64,000 bases of DNA from Deltaproteobacteria bacterium (lineage in GTDB: Bacteria > Desulfobacterota > Syntrophobacteria > Syntrophobacterales > Syntrophobacteraceae): the NCBI GenBank assembly GCA_021780695.1, contig JAJXYD010000021.1:1-64000 (forward strand). The letters are read 5' to 3'. Of the stretch, positions 1-8,064 are shown in pieces. Both the position numbers and the translations under genes were made by a program. The notes under the pieces are model-generated. The model ran no database searches and was not told the DNA's origin. It worked only from the letters and a program-made list of their open reading frames with translations. Each line of letters starts with the position of its first letter. Positions within the stretch are counted from its first letter, which is position 1.

Positions 1-113
1 GGAGGATTCTCGGCGGAGCCAAGCTCTTGGCCGAGGTGGTTCGGGGAATCAAATTCGTCGACGGAATTCAGCAGGAAGATGCGCCGCCGCTCGGCGCCGT
101 ACACAACATTTGA
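1..113 (+). CDS. C-terminal fragment of an unidentified protein (partial at window edge)
   Basis: An open frame enters from the left edge (first full codon at position 3) and stops at TGA 111-113, giving about 36 residues. They include a Leu/Val-rich stretch (ILGGAKLLAEVVRGIKFVDG) followed by a short polar tail. Such tails occur at the ends of some transposases, but I cannot name a family from so little sequence. No start or catalytic motif lies inside the window. The frame itself could be chance, so confidence is low. Confidence 0.35.
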   Translation, partial: RILGGAKLLAEVVRGIKFVDGIQQEDAPPLGAVHNI

Positions 114-605
114 CAATAGCTCCAAATATTATTCTGACGGTTCGCAAAAAAGTATAATCGAGTAACCACTCTATAGCGGATAGCTTAACTGATTTTACTG
201 CATTTTTTATCCCCTTTGATTAATGGCTTGAATCCCGGGATGGAATCTGATATTTTCGGATGCAAATGTTGGTCATTATCTAACATTGCCTGTGTCACGT
301 TTGCCCCTGGAGTTTTTTTGCCTCGGTGCTGCCGGCGAAGGTTTGGAAAACGGGTGAGTAATGAGTAGAGATAACCAAGAGATAAGTGGGGCGTTCTACT
401 CCGTTGAAGAACCGGAAGGGAAGCTTTGCGAGGTTTTACTAAATTTTTGAATTGAGATGCATCTATATAATTCTCGTATGTGTCCGCCTTGCCACAAAGA
501 GAAGGCATGACCGGCATCCTGGACCTGAAATATTGTCCATGACCCGATACGCCTTAAGGCCGCGGAAAGGTAGAATCGATCACGAAGAGAGTAAAGGAGA
601 CGAAT
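114..605. other. Gene-poor stretch before the thioredoxin gene
   Basis: No convincing gene was found in these 490 bases; the longer open frames on either strand have no recognisable protein character. A TATAAT hexamer lies at 466-471, but without a good -35 at normal spacing. A clear Shine-Dalgarno (AAAGGAG) just before 606 belongs to the downstream gene. If a promoter for the thioredoxin/membrane-protein pair exists, it should be here. Confidence 0.5.
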
Positions 606-1007
606 ATGAAGAGAAGTTTTCCAATTTCACCCCTGACGGCAACAATGGTTTTAGTCGTGATGTTCTTTTGGGTCGCGGGATCGTGTTTTGCCGACCAGCC
701 GCCGGCAGCCCTGCCCCAGGTGCCGGCCAAGGGTATGGTCACCATGGTCGATCTCGGGGCTTCGGGGTGCATACCCTGCAACATAATGTCGGGTATCGTG
801 GACTCACTTCAAAAGCAATACAAGGGCAGGGCGGCTATTTACTTCATAAATATCAGGAATCACCCGGAAGAGGGCCCCAAATTTGGAATCAGCGTCATTC
901 CCACCCAGATCTTTTATGATAAAAGCGGCAGGGAAGTCTACCGCCATGAGGGCGTTATGCTCCAAGGGGCGATTATTGCGAAGCTGCAGAGCCTGGGGGT
1001 GAAATAG
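606..1007 (+). CDS. Periplasmic thioredoxin-family protein
   Basis: This 133-residue protein has an N-terminal signal or anchor segment (residues 10-29, ending near CFA) followed by a thioredoxin fold with the redox motif CIPC (Cys55, Cys58) and a cis-proline loop (VIPTQ, Pro99). It should work outside the cytoplasmic membrane as a thiol-disulfide exchanger. The start is supported by AAAGGAG 7-8 bases upstream. The gene stops 9 bases before a CcdA/DsbD-like membrane protein, the classic pairing in which the membrane protein supplies electrons to the thioredoxin. Similar thioredoxins also sit beside ArsG-type permeases. What it reduces here is unknown; hgcAB lies immediately downstream. Confidence 0.85.
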   Translation: MKRSFPISPLTATMVLVVMFFWVAGSCFADQPPAALPQVPAKGMVTMVDLGASGCIPCNIMSGIVDSLQKQYKGRAAIYFINIRNHPEEGPKFGISVIPTQIFYDKSGREVYRHEGVMLQGAIIAKLQSLGVK

Positions 1008-1016
1008 GGAGATACG

Positions 1017-1727
1017 ATGCTTGAACATGTCTTTCTTACCATAAACGCATGGATGATGGGCAATTTGCTGATCGGTGCGCTGGGCTGTCTTCTGTGGGGG
1101 ATAGTCAGTGTGGGTCTTAGTCCGTGCCATTTGGCATCCATCCCTCTGATCGTAAGTTATGTCGCGGGCCAGGAAAAGAGCCTGGAGACTAAGGATGCCG
1201 TTCTTTGCGCGGTGATCTTCAGTACGGGACTTTTCATAACCATCGCCACCCTGGGAATTGTCTGCTCGCTTCTTGGCTCCATGCTGGGGCAGGTCAGCCC
1301 TTACTGGACCATCCTGGTGGGGGCCATTCTTATATGGGTCGCCCTGGATATATGGGGGATCTCGAAGTGCTCCATGTCCGGAAGCCTCATGGGGGCGATC
1401 CAGGTGAAGGGGTTGTCGGGAGCGCTTGTTCTGGGGCTTGCCTACGGTATCCTGTCGGGTTCGTGCACTTTCGGTTTCATTGCTCCGATTCTCGCCGTCA
1501 TAACCGTTCAGCAAAAGATCCTGACCGGGGTCCTCTATATCGTACTCTTCGGCATCGGTGAGTGCATACCCATCGCCGTGGCCGGCAGTTCCACCGCAAA
1601 GGTGAGAAAACTTCTCGAAAACAGTTCCTTTCATCAGGGGAGCCTGTGGTTTAAAAAGTGTGCCGCCGTTGCCATAGGTATTTTGGGTATCTACTTTGTA
1701 ATCCATCCCTTTATAGGCACAGCGTAG
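1017..1727 (+). CDS. CcdA/DsbD-like (possibly ArsG-type) six-helix membrane protein
   Basis: The 236-residue protein is almost wholly hydrophobic, with about six membrane segments and the cysteine pair typical of the CcdA/DsbD transmembrane family: Cys37 in GLSPCHLAS and Cys150 in SGSCTFG. Family members pass electrons from cytoplasmic thioredoxin to extracytoplasmic partners. A subfamily, often called ArsG-type, is annotated as organoarsenical efflux and is usually encoded beside a small thioredoxin, as here. The start has GGGAG 5-6 bases upstream and follows the thioredoxin gene by 9 bases, so the two are one operon. The downstream neighbour is hgcA after a 167-base leader. Electron transfer and efflux cannot be told apart from sequence alone. 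Confidence 0.75.
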   Translation: MLEHVFLTINAWMMGNLLIGALGCLLWGIVSVGLSPCHLASIPLIVSYVAGQEKSLETKDAVLCAVIFSTGLFITIATLGIVCSLLGSMLGQVSPYWTILVGAILIWVALDIWGISKCSMSGSLMGAIQVKGLSGALVLGLAYGILSGSCTFGFIAPILAVITVQQKILTGVLYIVLFGIGECIPIAVAGSSTAKVRKLLENSSFHQGSLWFKKCAAVAIGILGIYFVIHPFIGTA

Positions 1728-1800
1728 AGGCCGGTTTCATCTTGAAATTTCCAAAACCTAAGGATGCTCTTTTGAATAAAAACACCGATAAAACTCTTTT

Positions 1801-1908
1801 AACCGGGTTGTCGCCACAGACAGGGCAACCCCCTTTTGTTGGAAACGGGACCGCAAAACCTCTCTGCTGAGGGCCAAAGACTACAAAGACCCGGGTGGGT
1901 CTTCCCCG
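1801..1908 (+). promoter_or_regulatory. Candidate GEMM-like (cyclic-dinucleotide) riboswitch upstream of hgcA
   Basis: The leader contains three blocks, in order, that closely resemble the class-I cyclic-di-GMP (GEMM-I) aptamer. CACAGACAGGGCAA (1816-1828) resembles CACGCACAGGGCAA; GGGACCGCAAAACCTC resembles GGGACGCAAAGCCTC with one extra base; GGGCCAAAGAC resembles CGGCCTAAACC. A 7-bp hairpin, AAGACCC-gggt-GGGTCTT, follows and overlaps the GTG candidate start of hgcA. The first block can also form GGGTTG/CAACCC, which is terminator-like. The resemblance was judged by eye and the tetraloop/receptor part is weak. It could be a divergent GEMM-Ia/Ib element, another RNA, or chance. Confidence 0.4.
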
Positions 1909-2962
1909 TTTGGATCAGTCTTTTGTCTCAGGTTCCATGGAAACCGCCGTGGGCAAGGTGGCTTGTGTAGAGTCCGCGTTGACTTTTGGGGACCGGTTGG
2001 GCGGCTGGAAAGTCCGTTGGAACATTGGGCGCATGAGCTACAAGGTGGACCCGGGCCTCTATGCGCTGGGACACCCCGATGAGGATTCTCCGGTTTTCGT
2101 ATCGGCCAATTTCAAAATGAGCTTCGACGTGCTGCGCAAATCGTTGCGTCCGGGAAGAAGCGGTTGGATACTGGTCCTTGATACCGAGGGGATAAACGTG
2201 TGGTGCGCGGCGGGCAAGGGGACCTTCGGCACAAAGGAACTGGTGGAGCGAATCGCATCGAGCGGCCTGGGCAAGGTGGTAAAGCATAGAAGACTCATCG
2301 TCCCCCAGCTTGGGGCTCCGGGTGTTTGCGCTGGCGAAGTCCAAAAGCTTTCCGGGTTCAAGGTTGTCTATGGTCCGGTTGGGGCTAAAGACCTTCCCGA
2401 TTTTCTTGATTCGGGTATGAAGGCCGGGGCGGGCATGCGCATTAAAACGTTTGAAACCGGCGAGAGGCTCTCGCTTGTCCCCGTCGAGGTCGTGCATGCC
2501 GTGAAGACTTTGCTGCCCGCGCTTCCCGTAATATTTGTTCTTAGCGGCTTTGGAGGGCGCACGGCGTTTGTGTCTAACGCCCTCAGATTTGGCGGAGCCA
2601 CGCTCATCGGTTTTCTTGCCGCAATTGCCTCGGGCTGTGTTCTAACCCCCCTGCTTTTGCCCTGGCTTCCCGGAAAAGCTTTTTCATTAAAGGGCCTTTG
2701 GCCCGGGATCGTAGTCGCGGCGGTTTTTCTCTATATACGCGATGGGCTGTGGGGGCTTCATGGGGCGGGTGCAATCGAGATTGCCGCCTGGATGTTGATT
2801 ATTCCGGCCTTTTCAGCCTATCTGGCCATGAATTTTACCGGCTGCTCGACTTTTACATCGCTTTCCGGGGTCAAAAAGGAGATGAAGTGGGCTTTTCCGG
2901 CAGAGATTGTCGCAGGGGCACTGGGTACGGTTCTCTGGGTAACTTCGATTTTCCTTCGATGA
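1895..2962 (+). CDS. hgcA: HgcA, corrinoid protein of mercury methylation
   Basis: HgcA carries a methyl group on a corrinoid and donates it to Hg(II), forming methylmercury together with HgcB. The diagnostic cap-helix motif NVWCAAGK is present at residues 101-108, with Cys104 the residue expected to ligate cobalt. The N-terminal corrinoid domain (about 20-200) is followed by about five membrane segments from residue 205 on, the normal architecture, and length is normal (355 aa). The start is uncertain: GTG at 1895, TTG at 1910 or ATG at 1937. None has a strong Shine-Dalgarno, but family similarity (FVSGSMET) begins before the ATG. The frame closes at TGA 1868. hgcB follows after 7 bases. Confidence 0.95.
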   Translation: MGLPRLDQSFVSGSMETAVGKVACVESALTFGDRLGGWKVRWNIGRMSYKVDPGLYALGHPDEDSPVFVSANFKMSFDVLRKSLRPGRSGWILVLDTEGINVWCAAGKGTFGTKELVERIASSGLGKVVKHRRLIVPQLGAPGVCAGEVQKLSGFKVVYGPVGAKDLPDFLDSGMKAGAGMRIKTFETGERLSLVPVEVVHAVKTLLPALPVIFVLSGFGGRTAFVSNALRFGGATLIGFLAAIASGCVLTPLLLPWLPGKAFSLKGLWPGIVVAAVFLYIRDGLWGLHGAGAIEIAAWMLIIPAFSAYLAMNFTGCSTFTSLSGVKKEMKWAFPAEIVAGALGTVLWVTSIFLR

Positions 2963-2969
2963 GGTTTTT

Positions 2970-3299
2970 ATGGGCAAACCGGTATATCTAAAAAATGTAG
3001 TGACGCTGCAACTAAACGAAGCGGCCTGTTCGGGGTGCGCCATGTGCAAAACGGTCTGTCCCCGCGGGGTTTTCCAAATATCTAAGGGCAGGGCGCGCAT
3101 AGTCGAGAGGGACTCCTGCATCGAGTGCGGGGCCTGCGCCCGCAATTGCCCGGAGGGCGCGGTTTCGGTGCAAACGGGTGTCGGATGCGCCTCTGCTGTG
3201 ATAAACAGCCTGCTTGGCTGGAGCAACGGCTGCTGTTGTTCCCTCGACCAGTATGAAGAGGGGGGCGAAAATGGGGCGGGAAAAAGTGGATGCTGTTAA
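2970..3299 (+). CDS. hgcB: HgcB, ferredoxin-like partner of HgcA
   Basis: HgcB is a 2[4Fe-4S] ferredoxin required with HgcA for mercury methylation and thought to reduce the HgcA corrinoid. Two cluster motifs are visible: Cys20/23/26/30 (CSGCAMCKTVCP) and Cys50/53/56/60 (CIECGACARNCP). The extra conserved Cys73 and the C-terminal vicinal pair Cys108-Cys109 typical of HgcB are present. A CCC run at 88-90 adds further thiols. Length is 109 aa. GAGG lies just upstream of the ATG, which is 7 bases from the hgcA stop, so the pair is co-transcribed. Confidence 0.95.
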   Translation: MGKPVYLKNVVTLQLNEAACSGCAMCKTVCPRGVFQISKGRARIVERDSCIECGACARNCPEGAVSVQTGVGCASAVINSLLGWSNGCCCSLDQYEEGGENGAGKSGCC

Positions 3300-3331
3300 G
3301 AGGAGTCCCTTGGGTGCGCAACAATAAGTGG

Positions 3332-3360
3332 TGTGCCAAAAGGGTGGAAAAGGTGGCACA
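3332..3360 (+). terminator. Hairpin downstream of hgcB
   Basis: TGTGCCA (3332-3338) and TGGCACA (3354-3360) form a 7-bp stem with a 15-base loop between the convergent hgcB and ArsA-partner genes. No U-run follows, so intrinsic termination is doubtful. Confidence 0.3.
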
Positions 3361-3417
3361 TCCTTAAAGCAACAGCATTGCCGTTTTCCCTCAGCCTTCT
3401 AAGCCCCATGTTTTTGG

Positions 3418-3660
3418 TTACTCCACGATGATTTTCGTGGCCTTTTTACCCTCCTCGCGGTTCTTTCTTTTTTCCAGGTTTTCGATGCGCTCGTCGATCA
3501 GGGACCTGAAGGCCTGGAGCACTTCAATACGGGCATTGTACATGTGGGTGTGGAAGGCGCCCTGTTTTTGCTTCGTGCTCCTTAATGTTTTTACAAGCGA
3601 GCAAAGCAGACAGTTTTGGTCTTCGCCTCCAAGTTCATCTTCCCGAGGGTATTCATTCAT
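3418..3660 (-). CDS. Small hypothetical protein coupled to the ArsA-type ATPase
   Basis: I do not recognise a family. The product is 80 residues and acidic at the N-terminus, with a CLLC cysteine pair followed by a long charged, probably helical segment (RIEVLQAFRSLIDERIENL) and a basic tail. ATG at 3660 is preferred over the one at 3672 because GGAGG lies 5 bases before it. The first codons overlap the end of the ArsA-type gene by 8 bases (ATGAATGA), so translation is probably coupled and the proteins may act together. A metal-binding or adaptor role for the CxxC pair is only a guess. Confidence 0.65.
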   Translation of the reverse strand: MNEYPREDELGGEDQNCLLCSLVKTLRSTKQKQGAFHTHMYNARIEVLQAFRSLIDERIENLEKRKNREEGKKATKIIVE

Positions 3661-4843
3661 GGTTTCCTCCAAAATCGATTACGAGATAGTCCCCGATTAG
3701 CCGCGCCTTCTCAGTTTCCAGAGGTACAAAGGAGCGGGGCAAGATAATATTTCTTTTGATGTTGCCTACTCTGATAATGAGTTCTTCGCCGACTTTGGAA
3801 AGATCGACTTCGGCTTTTTGTGTGAAGGGCAGGTGAATTTTAGCCCTGTGGGTTCCGTTAGTCGCGCTGAATTCACAGGTGCGGTTAGTGTAAAAGATAT
3901 CGGCCGGATTGCGGTCTTTAAAAAGTTGGTCTCCCAGGTCTGTAAGAGCATCGTGTCCAAGAATCTCCGAACTGTAGAAAGGGACCTCGAAGAGTGGGAC
4001 CGGGTGAAAATATGTCTTGGCAAGGTCAATGTAGGCCTTTTGGGATTTTTGCCGCGACTCCATGAAACCCACCTGCGCCTCGTCGGGGAAAACCCGGTTT
4101 ATAACCACCGCGTCGATGGAGAGTTCGTGGAGCGAAAAAAACATGAAAGCTCTCTGTGTTTCCCGCAGAACCATTTTTTCCAGGTTTGTAACAAGCCGTA
4201 CTGAGGTGGTCTCGGGGTCGGTAAGAAGGCGGTCTACTCCCTGAAGCCGTTGGGAGAGCCGCTCGATGGAGGCAAAGTATTCATCTTCCGGGAGCGGTAC
4301 ATCGGAGAACCTTTTGGCTACCGGCCGCATGTAGCCGATTAGCTTCCTTTCCACCCGGAAAATCTTTTTCATGTACCACTCCAGGGTCTTTGGAAGGCTT
4401 ATGAAACGGATTGATTCCGCGGTCGGGGCGCAATCGAGAATTAAAAGGTCGTAGGCGTTTTCCTTGGCATACTGGTTTACGTAGAGAAGGGCGGCTATCT
4501 CCTCCATTCCCGGCACAATCGCGAGTTCTTCGGCAAGCACGTCCTCGATGCCCGAGGCGCTTAGAAGAACCGAGATATACTTGTGAACTTCACCCCAATA
4601 CCTTGAGATCTCCTCGTATATGTCCAGTTCCTGGATGAAGAGCCGTTCGCCGACACCAATGGGCGCCCCATGATTTTTGTCCATGAGCGTGCGGTCGAGG
4701 TCAAAGGCGTCGCTAAGACTGTGGGCCGGATCCAGAGACATCACCAGGGTATTTAGTCCCCTTCGAGCGGCGAGGACTCCGGTTGCGGCGGCAACGCTCG
4801 TTTTGCCGACTCCGCCTTTTCCCGCATACAGCAGAATTCTCAT
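3653..4843 (-). CDS. ArsA/Get3-family ATPase with C-terminal HSP20-like domain
   Basis: The 396-residue protein starts with the deviant P-loop GKGGVGKTS (8-16) of the ArsA/Get3 SIMIBI ATPases, followed by switch I-like DPAHSLSDAF and switch II-like DCAPTAES. The last ~70 residues (from about IHLPF) resemble the HSP20-like domain seen at the end of many bacterial ArsA proteins. There is one ATPase domain, not the tandem arrangement of plasmid ArsA, and no ArsB or ArsR is nearby. ATG at 4843 is preferred because AAAGGAG lies before it; an upstream extension to 4924 lacks one. Arsenite transport or a targeting/chaperone role are both possible. Confidence 0.85.
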   Translation of the reverse strand: MRILLYAGKGGVGKTSVAAATGVLAARRGLNTLVMSLDPAHSLSDAFDLDRTLMDKNHGAPIGVGERLFIQELDIYEEISRYWGEVHKYISVLLSASGIEDVLAEELAIVPGMEEIAALLYVNQYAKENAYDLLILDCAPTAESIRFISLPKTLEWYMKKIFRVERKLIGYMRPVAKRFSDVPLPEDEYFASIERLSQRLQGVDRLLTDPETTSVRLVTNLEKMVLRETQRAFMFFSLHELSIDAVVINRVFPDEAQVGFMESRQKSQKAYIDLAKTYFHPVPLFEVPFYSSEILGHDALTDLGDQLFKDRNPADIFYTNRTCEFSATNGTHRAKIHLPFTQKAEVDLSKVGEELIIRVGNIKRNIILPRSFVPLETEKARLIGDYLVIDFGGNHE

Positions 4844-5051
4844 GGTTGAATGCTCCTTTAAGTTAATATAGAGTAATTCTAACCGGAGGATTGGATACGT
4901 AAAGCTTTCGGTCGGCGGATTCAAAACCGTTGCGTGCGTTTCAATCCCTCGCTTGTTTGCCTCTAATGTCTTGAGGCGATGGCTGCAATGGGGGCACTGC
5001 CCCGCAGGTGCTCTCTTACGGTTTCCTTTTGACTCGAAAACGGAGTGGCAT

Positions 5052-5420
5052 ATGGATCAACCAACGCTGAACGATATCATAGATAAAATAAAGAGTCGGG
5101 CCGATTTCTCGAAGGTGGGCATGATTGTCTGCCATAACGGGGTGGTGCGCGGTTCGTCGCGTTCCGGCCAACCGGTGCAATATCTGGATATAGACGTGGA
5201 TGCAAACAGATGGGAGCGGGTTCTTGAAGAGTTGCGGGCCGAACCCGGTATCATCGCCCTTGAAGCCTATCTTTTCACCGGCAGGCGCTTCGTTGGTCAG
5301 GATGTCATGTTTATCGCCGTAGCCGGAGACATCCGTGAAAGGGTTCTTCCCGTCCTTGAAAAGGCGATTAACCGTCTGAAGGCCGAAGCGGTCAAAAAAC
5401 AGGAGAAACTGCTTTTATGA
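5052..5420 (+). CDS. MoaE-like molybdopterin-synthase-type protein
   Basis: The 122-residue protein resembles MoaE: VGMIVCHNGVVRGSSR, a central acidic strand (LDIDVDANRWE) and AGDIRERVLPVLEKAINRLKAEA. MoaE is the large subunit of molybdopterin synthase, which inserts dithiolene sulfur into precursor Z. The short deltaproteobacterial variant seen here is usually annotated MoaE, but I see no MoaD or other moa gene nearby, so the activity is assumed from family. ATG 5052 has GGAG upstream and is preferred over the longer frame beginning at 4953, whose first 33 residues look non-native. It is transcribed divergently from the ArsA-type gene. Confidence 0.75.
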   Translation: MDQPTLNDIIDKIKSRADFSKVGMIVCHNGVVRGSSRSGQPVQYLDIDVDANRWERVLEELRAEPGIIALEAYLFTGRRFVGQDVMFIAVAGDIRERVLPVLEKAINRLKAEAVKKQEKLLL

Positions 5421-5441
5421 AGAACAGCCCTGGCTGGATTG

Positions 5442-5473
5442 GCGCCGATAGAAGAAAGGTGGGCGGCGCTTTT
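5442..5473 (+). terminator. Possible terminator after the moaE-like gene
   Basis: GCGCCG (5442-5447) pairs with CGGCGC (5464-5469) across a 16-base loop and TTTT follows. The loop is large, so the call is tentative. Confidence 0.4.
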
Positions 5474-5528
5474 GCTTGCCGAAAAGAGATGCCTTTTGGG
5501 GGATTTTGGGGATTATTTTATTGCCATG

Positions 5529-5557
5529 TTGACAACGCCACAATTTGCTGATATTAA
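5529..5557 (+). promoter_or_regulatory. Sigma-70-type promoter of acs
   Basis: TTGACA (5529-5534) is a perfect -35, followed after exactly 17 bases by TATTAA (5552-5557), a 5/6 match to the -10 consensus. Transcription would begin near 5564, leaving a leader of about 130 bases before acs. No operator palindrome was seen around it. Confidence 0.75.
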
Positions 5558-5696
5558 ATCGTACCCGAAAATACTGGTCCGCTGATTACGCGAAACAGTT
5601 CTTCTTCTTCTCTTTTCATCCTGCACTCCCTTGTCGTATTTCGCCAAAGCTGGACAAAACCGCAATCCTTTATTCACACATTTTTTAGGAGGTTCC

Positions 5697-7628
5697 ATGT
5701 CCACGAAGATCCCTGTCCAGGACGCCTGGACCAAAGGCTCGCACTGCGATAATCAAGGCTATCTCGACATGTACAAAAGGTCGGTCACCGACCCCGAAGG
5801 ATTCTGGGGAGAACAGGCCAAGGGAATCGACTGGTTTACACCCTGGACTTCGGTGAAAGAAGGGGGGTTTACCGACGGTATCCACATCAAATGGTTTTCC
5901 GGTGGAAAGCTAAACGTTAGCTACAACTGCTTGGATCGCCATCTGGCCAAGCGCGGCGATCAGGTCGCCATAATCTGGGAAGGCGATGATCCCTCGGTTA
6001 GCAAAAAGATCACCTATTCCGAGCTGCATAAGGAAGTTTGCAAATTTGCAAATGTAATGAAGTCTCTTGGCGTAAAAAAGGGGGATCGCGTAACCATTTA
6101 TCTGCCGATGATTCCTCAATTGGCCGTTGCGATGCTCGCCTGCACCAGGATTGGCGCCATTCACTCGATCGTCTTTGCGGGATTTTCTCCCGATTCTCTG
6201 GCCGGACGCATCCAGGACTGCCAGGGCAAACTTGTAATCACAGCCGATGAAGGTCTTAGGGGCGGCAAAAAAGTTCCTCTGAAGGAAAACACCGATGCGG
6301 CGTTGGAAAAATGCCCCACGGTTGAGAAGGTTGTTGTCGTAAAGCATACAAAGGGCAACGTGGCGAACGTGGCCGGCCGGGACCTCGACTGGGACGACTT
6401 GATGAGCAAGGCATCCGCGGATTGTCCCCCGGAACATATGGACGCCGAAGACCCGCTTTTCATCCTCTACACCTCAGGGTCTACAGGCAAGCCCAAGGGC
6501 GTTTTGCACACCACCGGAGGCTATCTCGTCTACACTTCTCTTTCCCATAAGTATGTCTTCGATTACCGGGATGGCGAGGTCTACTGGTGCACGGCCGATA
6601 TCGGCTGGGTTACCGGCCATAGCTATATCGTCTACGGCCCGCTTGCTAACGGCGCCACTACCCTGATGTACGAAGGCATTCCCAATTATCCCAACTGGTC
6701 CAGGTTCTGGGATGTAGTCGATAAGCATAACGTGAGCATCTTCTACACCGCGCCCACGGCGATCCGCGCCATCATGCGCCAGGGCGAAGAACCCGTAAGG
6801 CGCACCTCCAGAAAGAGCATAAGGATTCTAGGCACGGTCGGCGAGCCGATAAATCCTGAGGTTTGGCTCTGGTATTACGATGTCGTGGGCGAAAAGCGCT
6901 GCCCCATAGTCGATACCTGGTGGCAGACGGAAACCGGCGGTATATTGATCACTCCGCTTCCGGGCGCGACCGACCTCAAACCCGGCTCGGCCACCAGACC
7001 CTTCTTCGGGGTCCAGCCCGAGATTATTTCTCCCGAGGGGCAGATCATAGTCGGCGCCGGCGAGGGATATCTGGTTATGAAGGATTCCTGGCCCGGAATG
7101 CTGCGAACGGTCTACGGCGACCACGACCGTTTCAAACAGACCTACTTTTCGAACTATCCGGGCCTCTATTTTACCGGCGACGGTGCGCGCAGGGACGAAG
7201 ACGGCTACTACTGGATTACCGGTCGGGTGGACGACGTTATTAACGTTTCGGGCCATCGCCTCGGAACAGCCGAAATCGAGTCCGCACTTGTTGCTCACCC
7301 CTCCGTTGCCGAATCGGCGGTCGTTGGTTGTCCCCATGATCTAAAAGGCCAGGGGATCTATGCCTTCGTTACGCTTAAGGCCGGCATCGAACCCAGCGAT
7401 CAACTCCGAAAGGACCTGATCCAGTGGGTGAGAAAGGAAATCGGACCGATCGCTTCTCCGGATTCGATCCAGTGGGCGCCCGGACTTCCCAAGACAAGGT
7501 CGGGCAAGATTATGCGGCGTATCTTGAGAAAGATTGCCGCAAACGAGGTCGAAAACCTTGGCGATACCTCGACCCTGGCCGAGCCCGCGGTAGTTGACGA
7601 TCTGCTGCAAAACCGCCTTTCGGCCTGA
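5697..7628 (+). CDS. acs: Acetyl-CoA synthetase
   Basis: AMP-forming acetyl-CoA synthetase (acetate + ATP + CoA to acetyl-CoA + AMP + PPi), 643 residues as usual for Acs. Visible motifs are the P-loop-like [42 protein letters not shown] and the C-terminal [11 protein letters not shown], whose lysine is the residue acetylated in regulated Acs enzymes. ATG 5697 is preferred over an upstream in-frame ATG (5631) because AGGAGG lies 6-7 bases before it. The gene is monocistronic: its own promoter at 5529 and a strong terminator at 7652. It would let the cell activate acetate. Confidence 0.97.
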   Translation: MSTKIPVQDAWTKGSHCDNQGYLDMYKRSVTDPEGFWGEQAKGIDWFTPWTSVKEGGFTDGIHIKWFSGGKLNVSYNCLDRHLAKRGDQVAIIWEGDDPSVSKKITYSELHKEVCKFANVMKSLGVKKGDRVTIYLPMIPQLAVAMLACTRIGAIHSIVFAGFSPDSLAGRIQDCQGKLVITADEGLRGGKKVPLKENTDAALEKCPTVEKVVVVKHTKGNVANVAGRDLDWDDLMSKASADCPPEHMDAEDPLFILYTSGSTGKPKGVLHTTGGYLVYTSLSHKYVFDYRDGEVYWCTADIGWVTGHSYIVYGPLANGATTLMYEGIPNYPNWSRFWDVVDKHNVSIFYTAPTAIRAIMRQGEEPVRRTSRKSIRILGTVGEPINPEVWLWYYDVVGEKRCPIVDTWWQTETGGILITPLPGATDLKPGSATRPFFGVQPEIISPEGQIIVGAGEGYLVMKDSWPGMLRTVYGDHDRFKQTYFSNYPGLYFTGDGARRDEDGYYWITGRVDDVINVSGHRLGTAEIESALVAHPSVAESAVVGCPHDLKGQGIYAFVTLKAGIEPSDQLRKDLIQWVRKEIGPIASPDSIQWAPGLPKTRSGKIMRRILRKIAANEVENLGDTSTLAEPAVVDDLLQNRLSA

Positions 7629-7651
7629 TTGGAACTGATTTTATCTGTTTG

Positions 7652-7688
7652 AAAAAAAGGAGGCTCCAGTGTGGGGCCTCCTTTTTTG
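7652..7688 (+). terminator. Rho-independent terminator of acs
   Basis: AAAAAAGGAGGC pairs with GCCTCCTTTTTT around an 11-base loop and runs into a T-tract. Because the stem is A/T-flanked it could also work on the opposite strand. Confidence 0.85.
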
Positions 7689-7823
7689 TCCTTTTTCTCA
7701 AAAAGTCAATTATCCCGACTTGCGGGGTTGCCCGTAAAAGTTTATAAACCACCGTTAAGCAAAAGAATTTGGCGCTCCGGAGATTTATCTCCCGGGGCAA
7801 AACAGGTGGCGCGGAGTTCTTCG

Positions 7824-8033
7824 ATGTCCTTTAACCCCTTTAATATGCTAATTGTTTTTGTTTTGTTTCTCATTCCGCTGCTCCCTACGCTCTGGGCGAT
7901 AGTGGATTTGCCCAAAAGGCGGTTTTCCAGGACGAGATGGAAAATTATCTGGTTTGCGCTGGTGGCCACATTTCCCCTTTTTGGCGCAATCGCCTATTTT
8001 GCGCTCGTACGGCGGCACACTGAACCTCTCTGA
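7824..8033 (+). CDS. Small PLDNc_N-like membrane protein
   Basis: A 69-residue protein with two membrane segments (about 8-28 and 44-64). The signature resembles the phospholipase-D-nuclease N-terminal domain (PLDNc_N): an acidic residue after helix 1 (WAIVDLPKRRFSRTRWKIIW), then PLFGAIAYFALVRR. Stand-alone copies are common and of unknown function. ATG 7824 follows GCGGAG at about 9 bases; the longer frame upstream overlaps the acs terminator and is unlikely to be translated. It is followed by ppiD after 31 bases. Confidence 0.6.
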   Translation: MSFNPFNMLIVFVLFLIPLLPTLWAIVDLPKRRFSRTRWKIIWFALVATFPLFGAIAYFALVRRHTEPL

Positions 8034-8064
8034 TTTTTGAAACGGCAAAAGGATTAGGTAAACA

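Noticed and set aside
185..517. 110-residue minus-strand open frame before the thioredoxin gene
   Set aside because: No recognisable protein character, no Shine-Dalgarno, and composition typical of a chance frame.
804..1706. 300-residue minus-strand open frame opposite the thioredoxin and CcdA-like genes
   Set aside because: Its sequence is rich in Gly, His, Arg and Asp with no fold signature, as expected for the antisense shadow of a real gene pair.
1801..1835. Cobalamin riboswitch before hgcA (HgcA uses a corrinoid)
   Set aside because: No B12-box-like element was seen; the conserved blocks resemble GEMM instead.
1928..2497. Minus-strand frames within hgcA
   Set aside because: The plus-strand frame encodes the unmistakable HgcA motifs; the others are antisense shadows.
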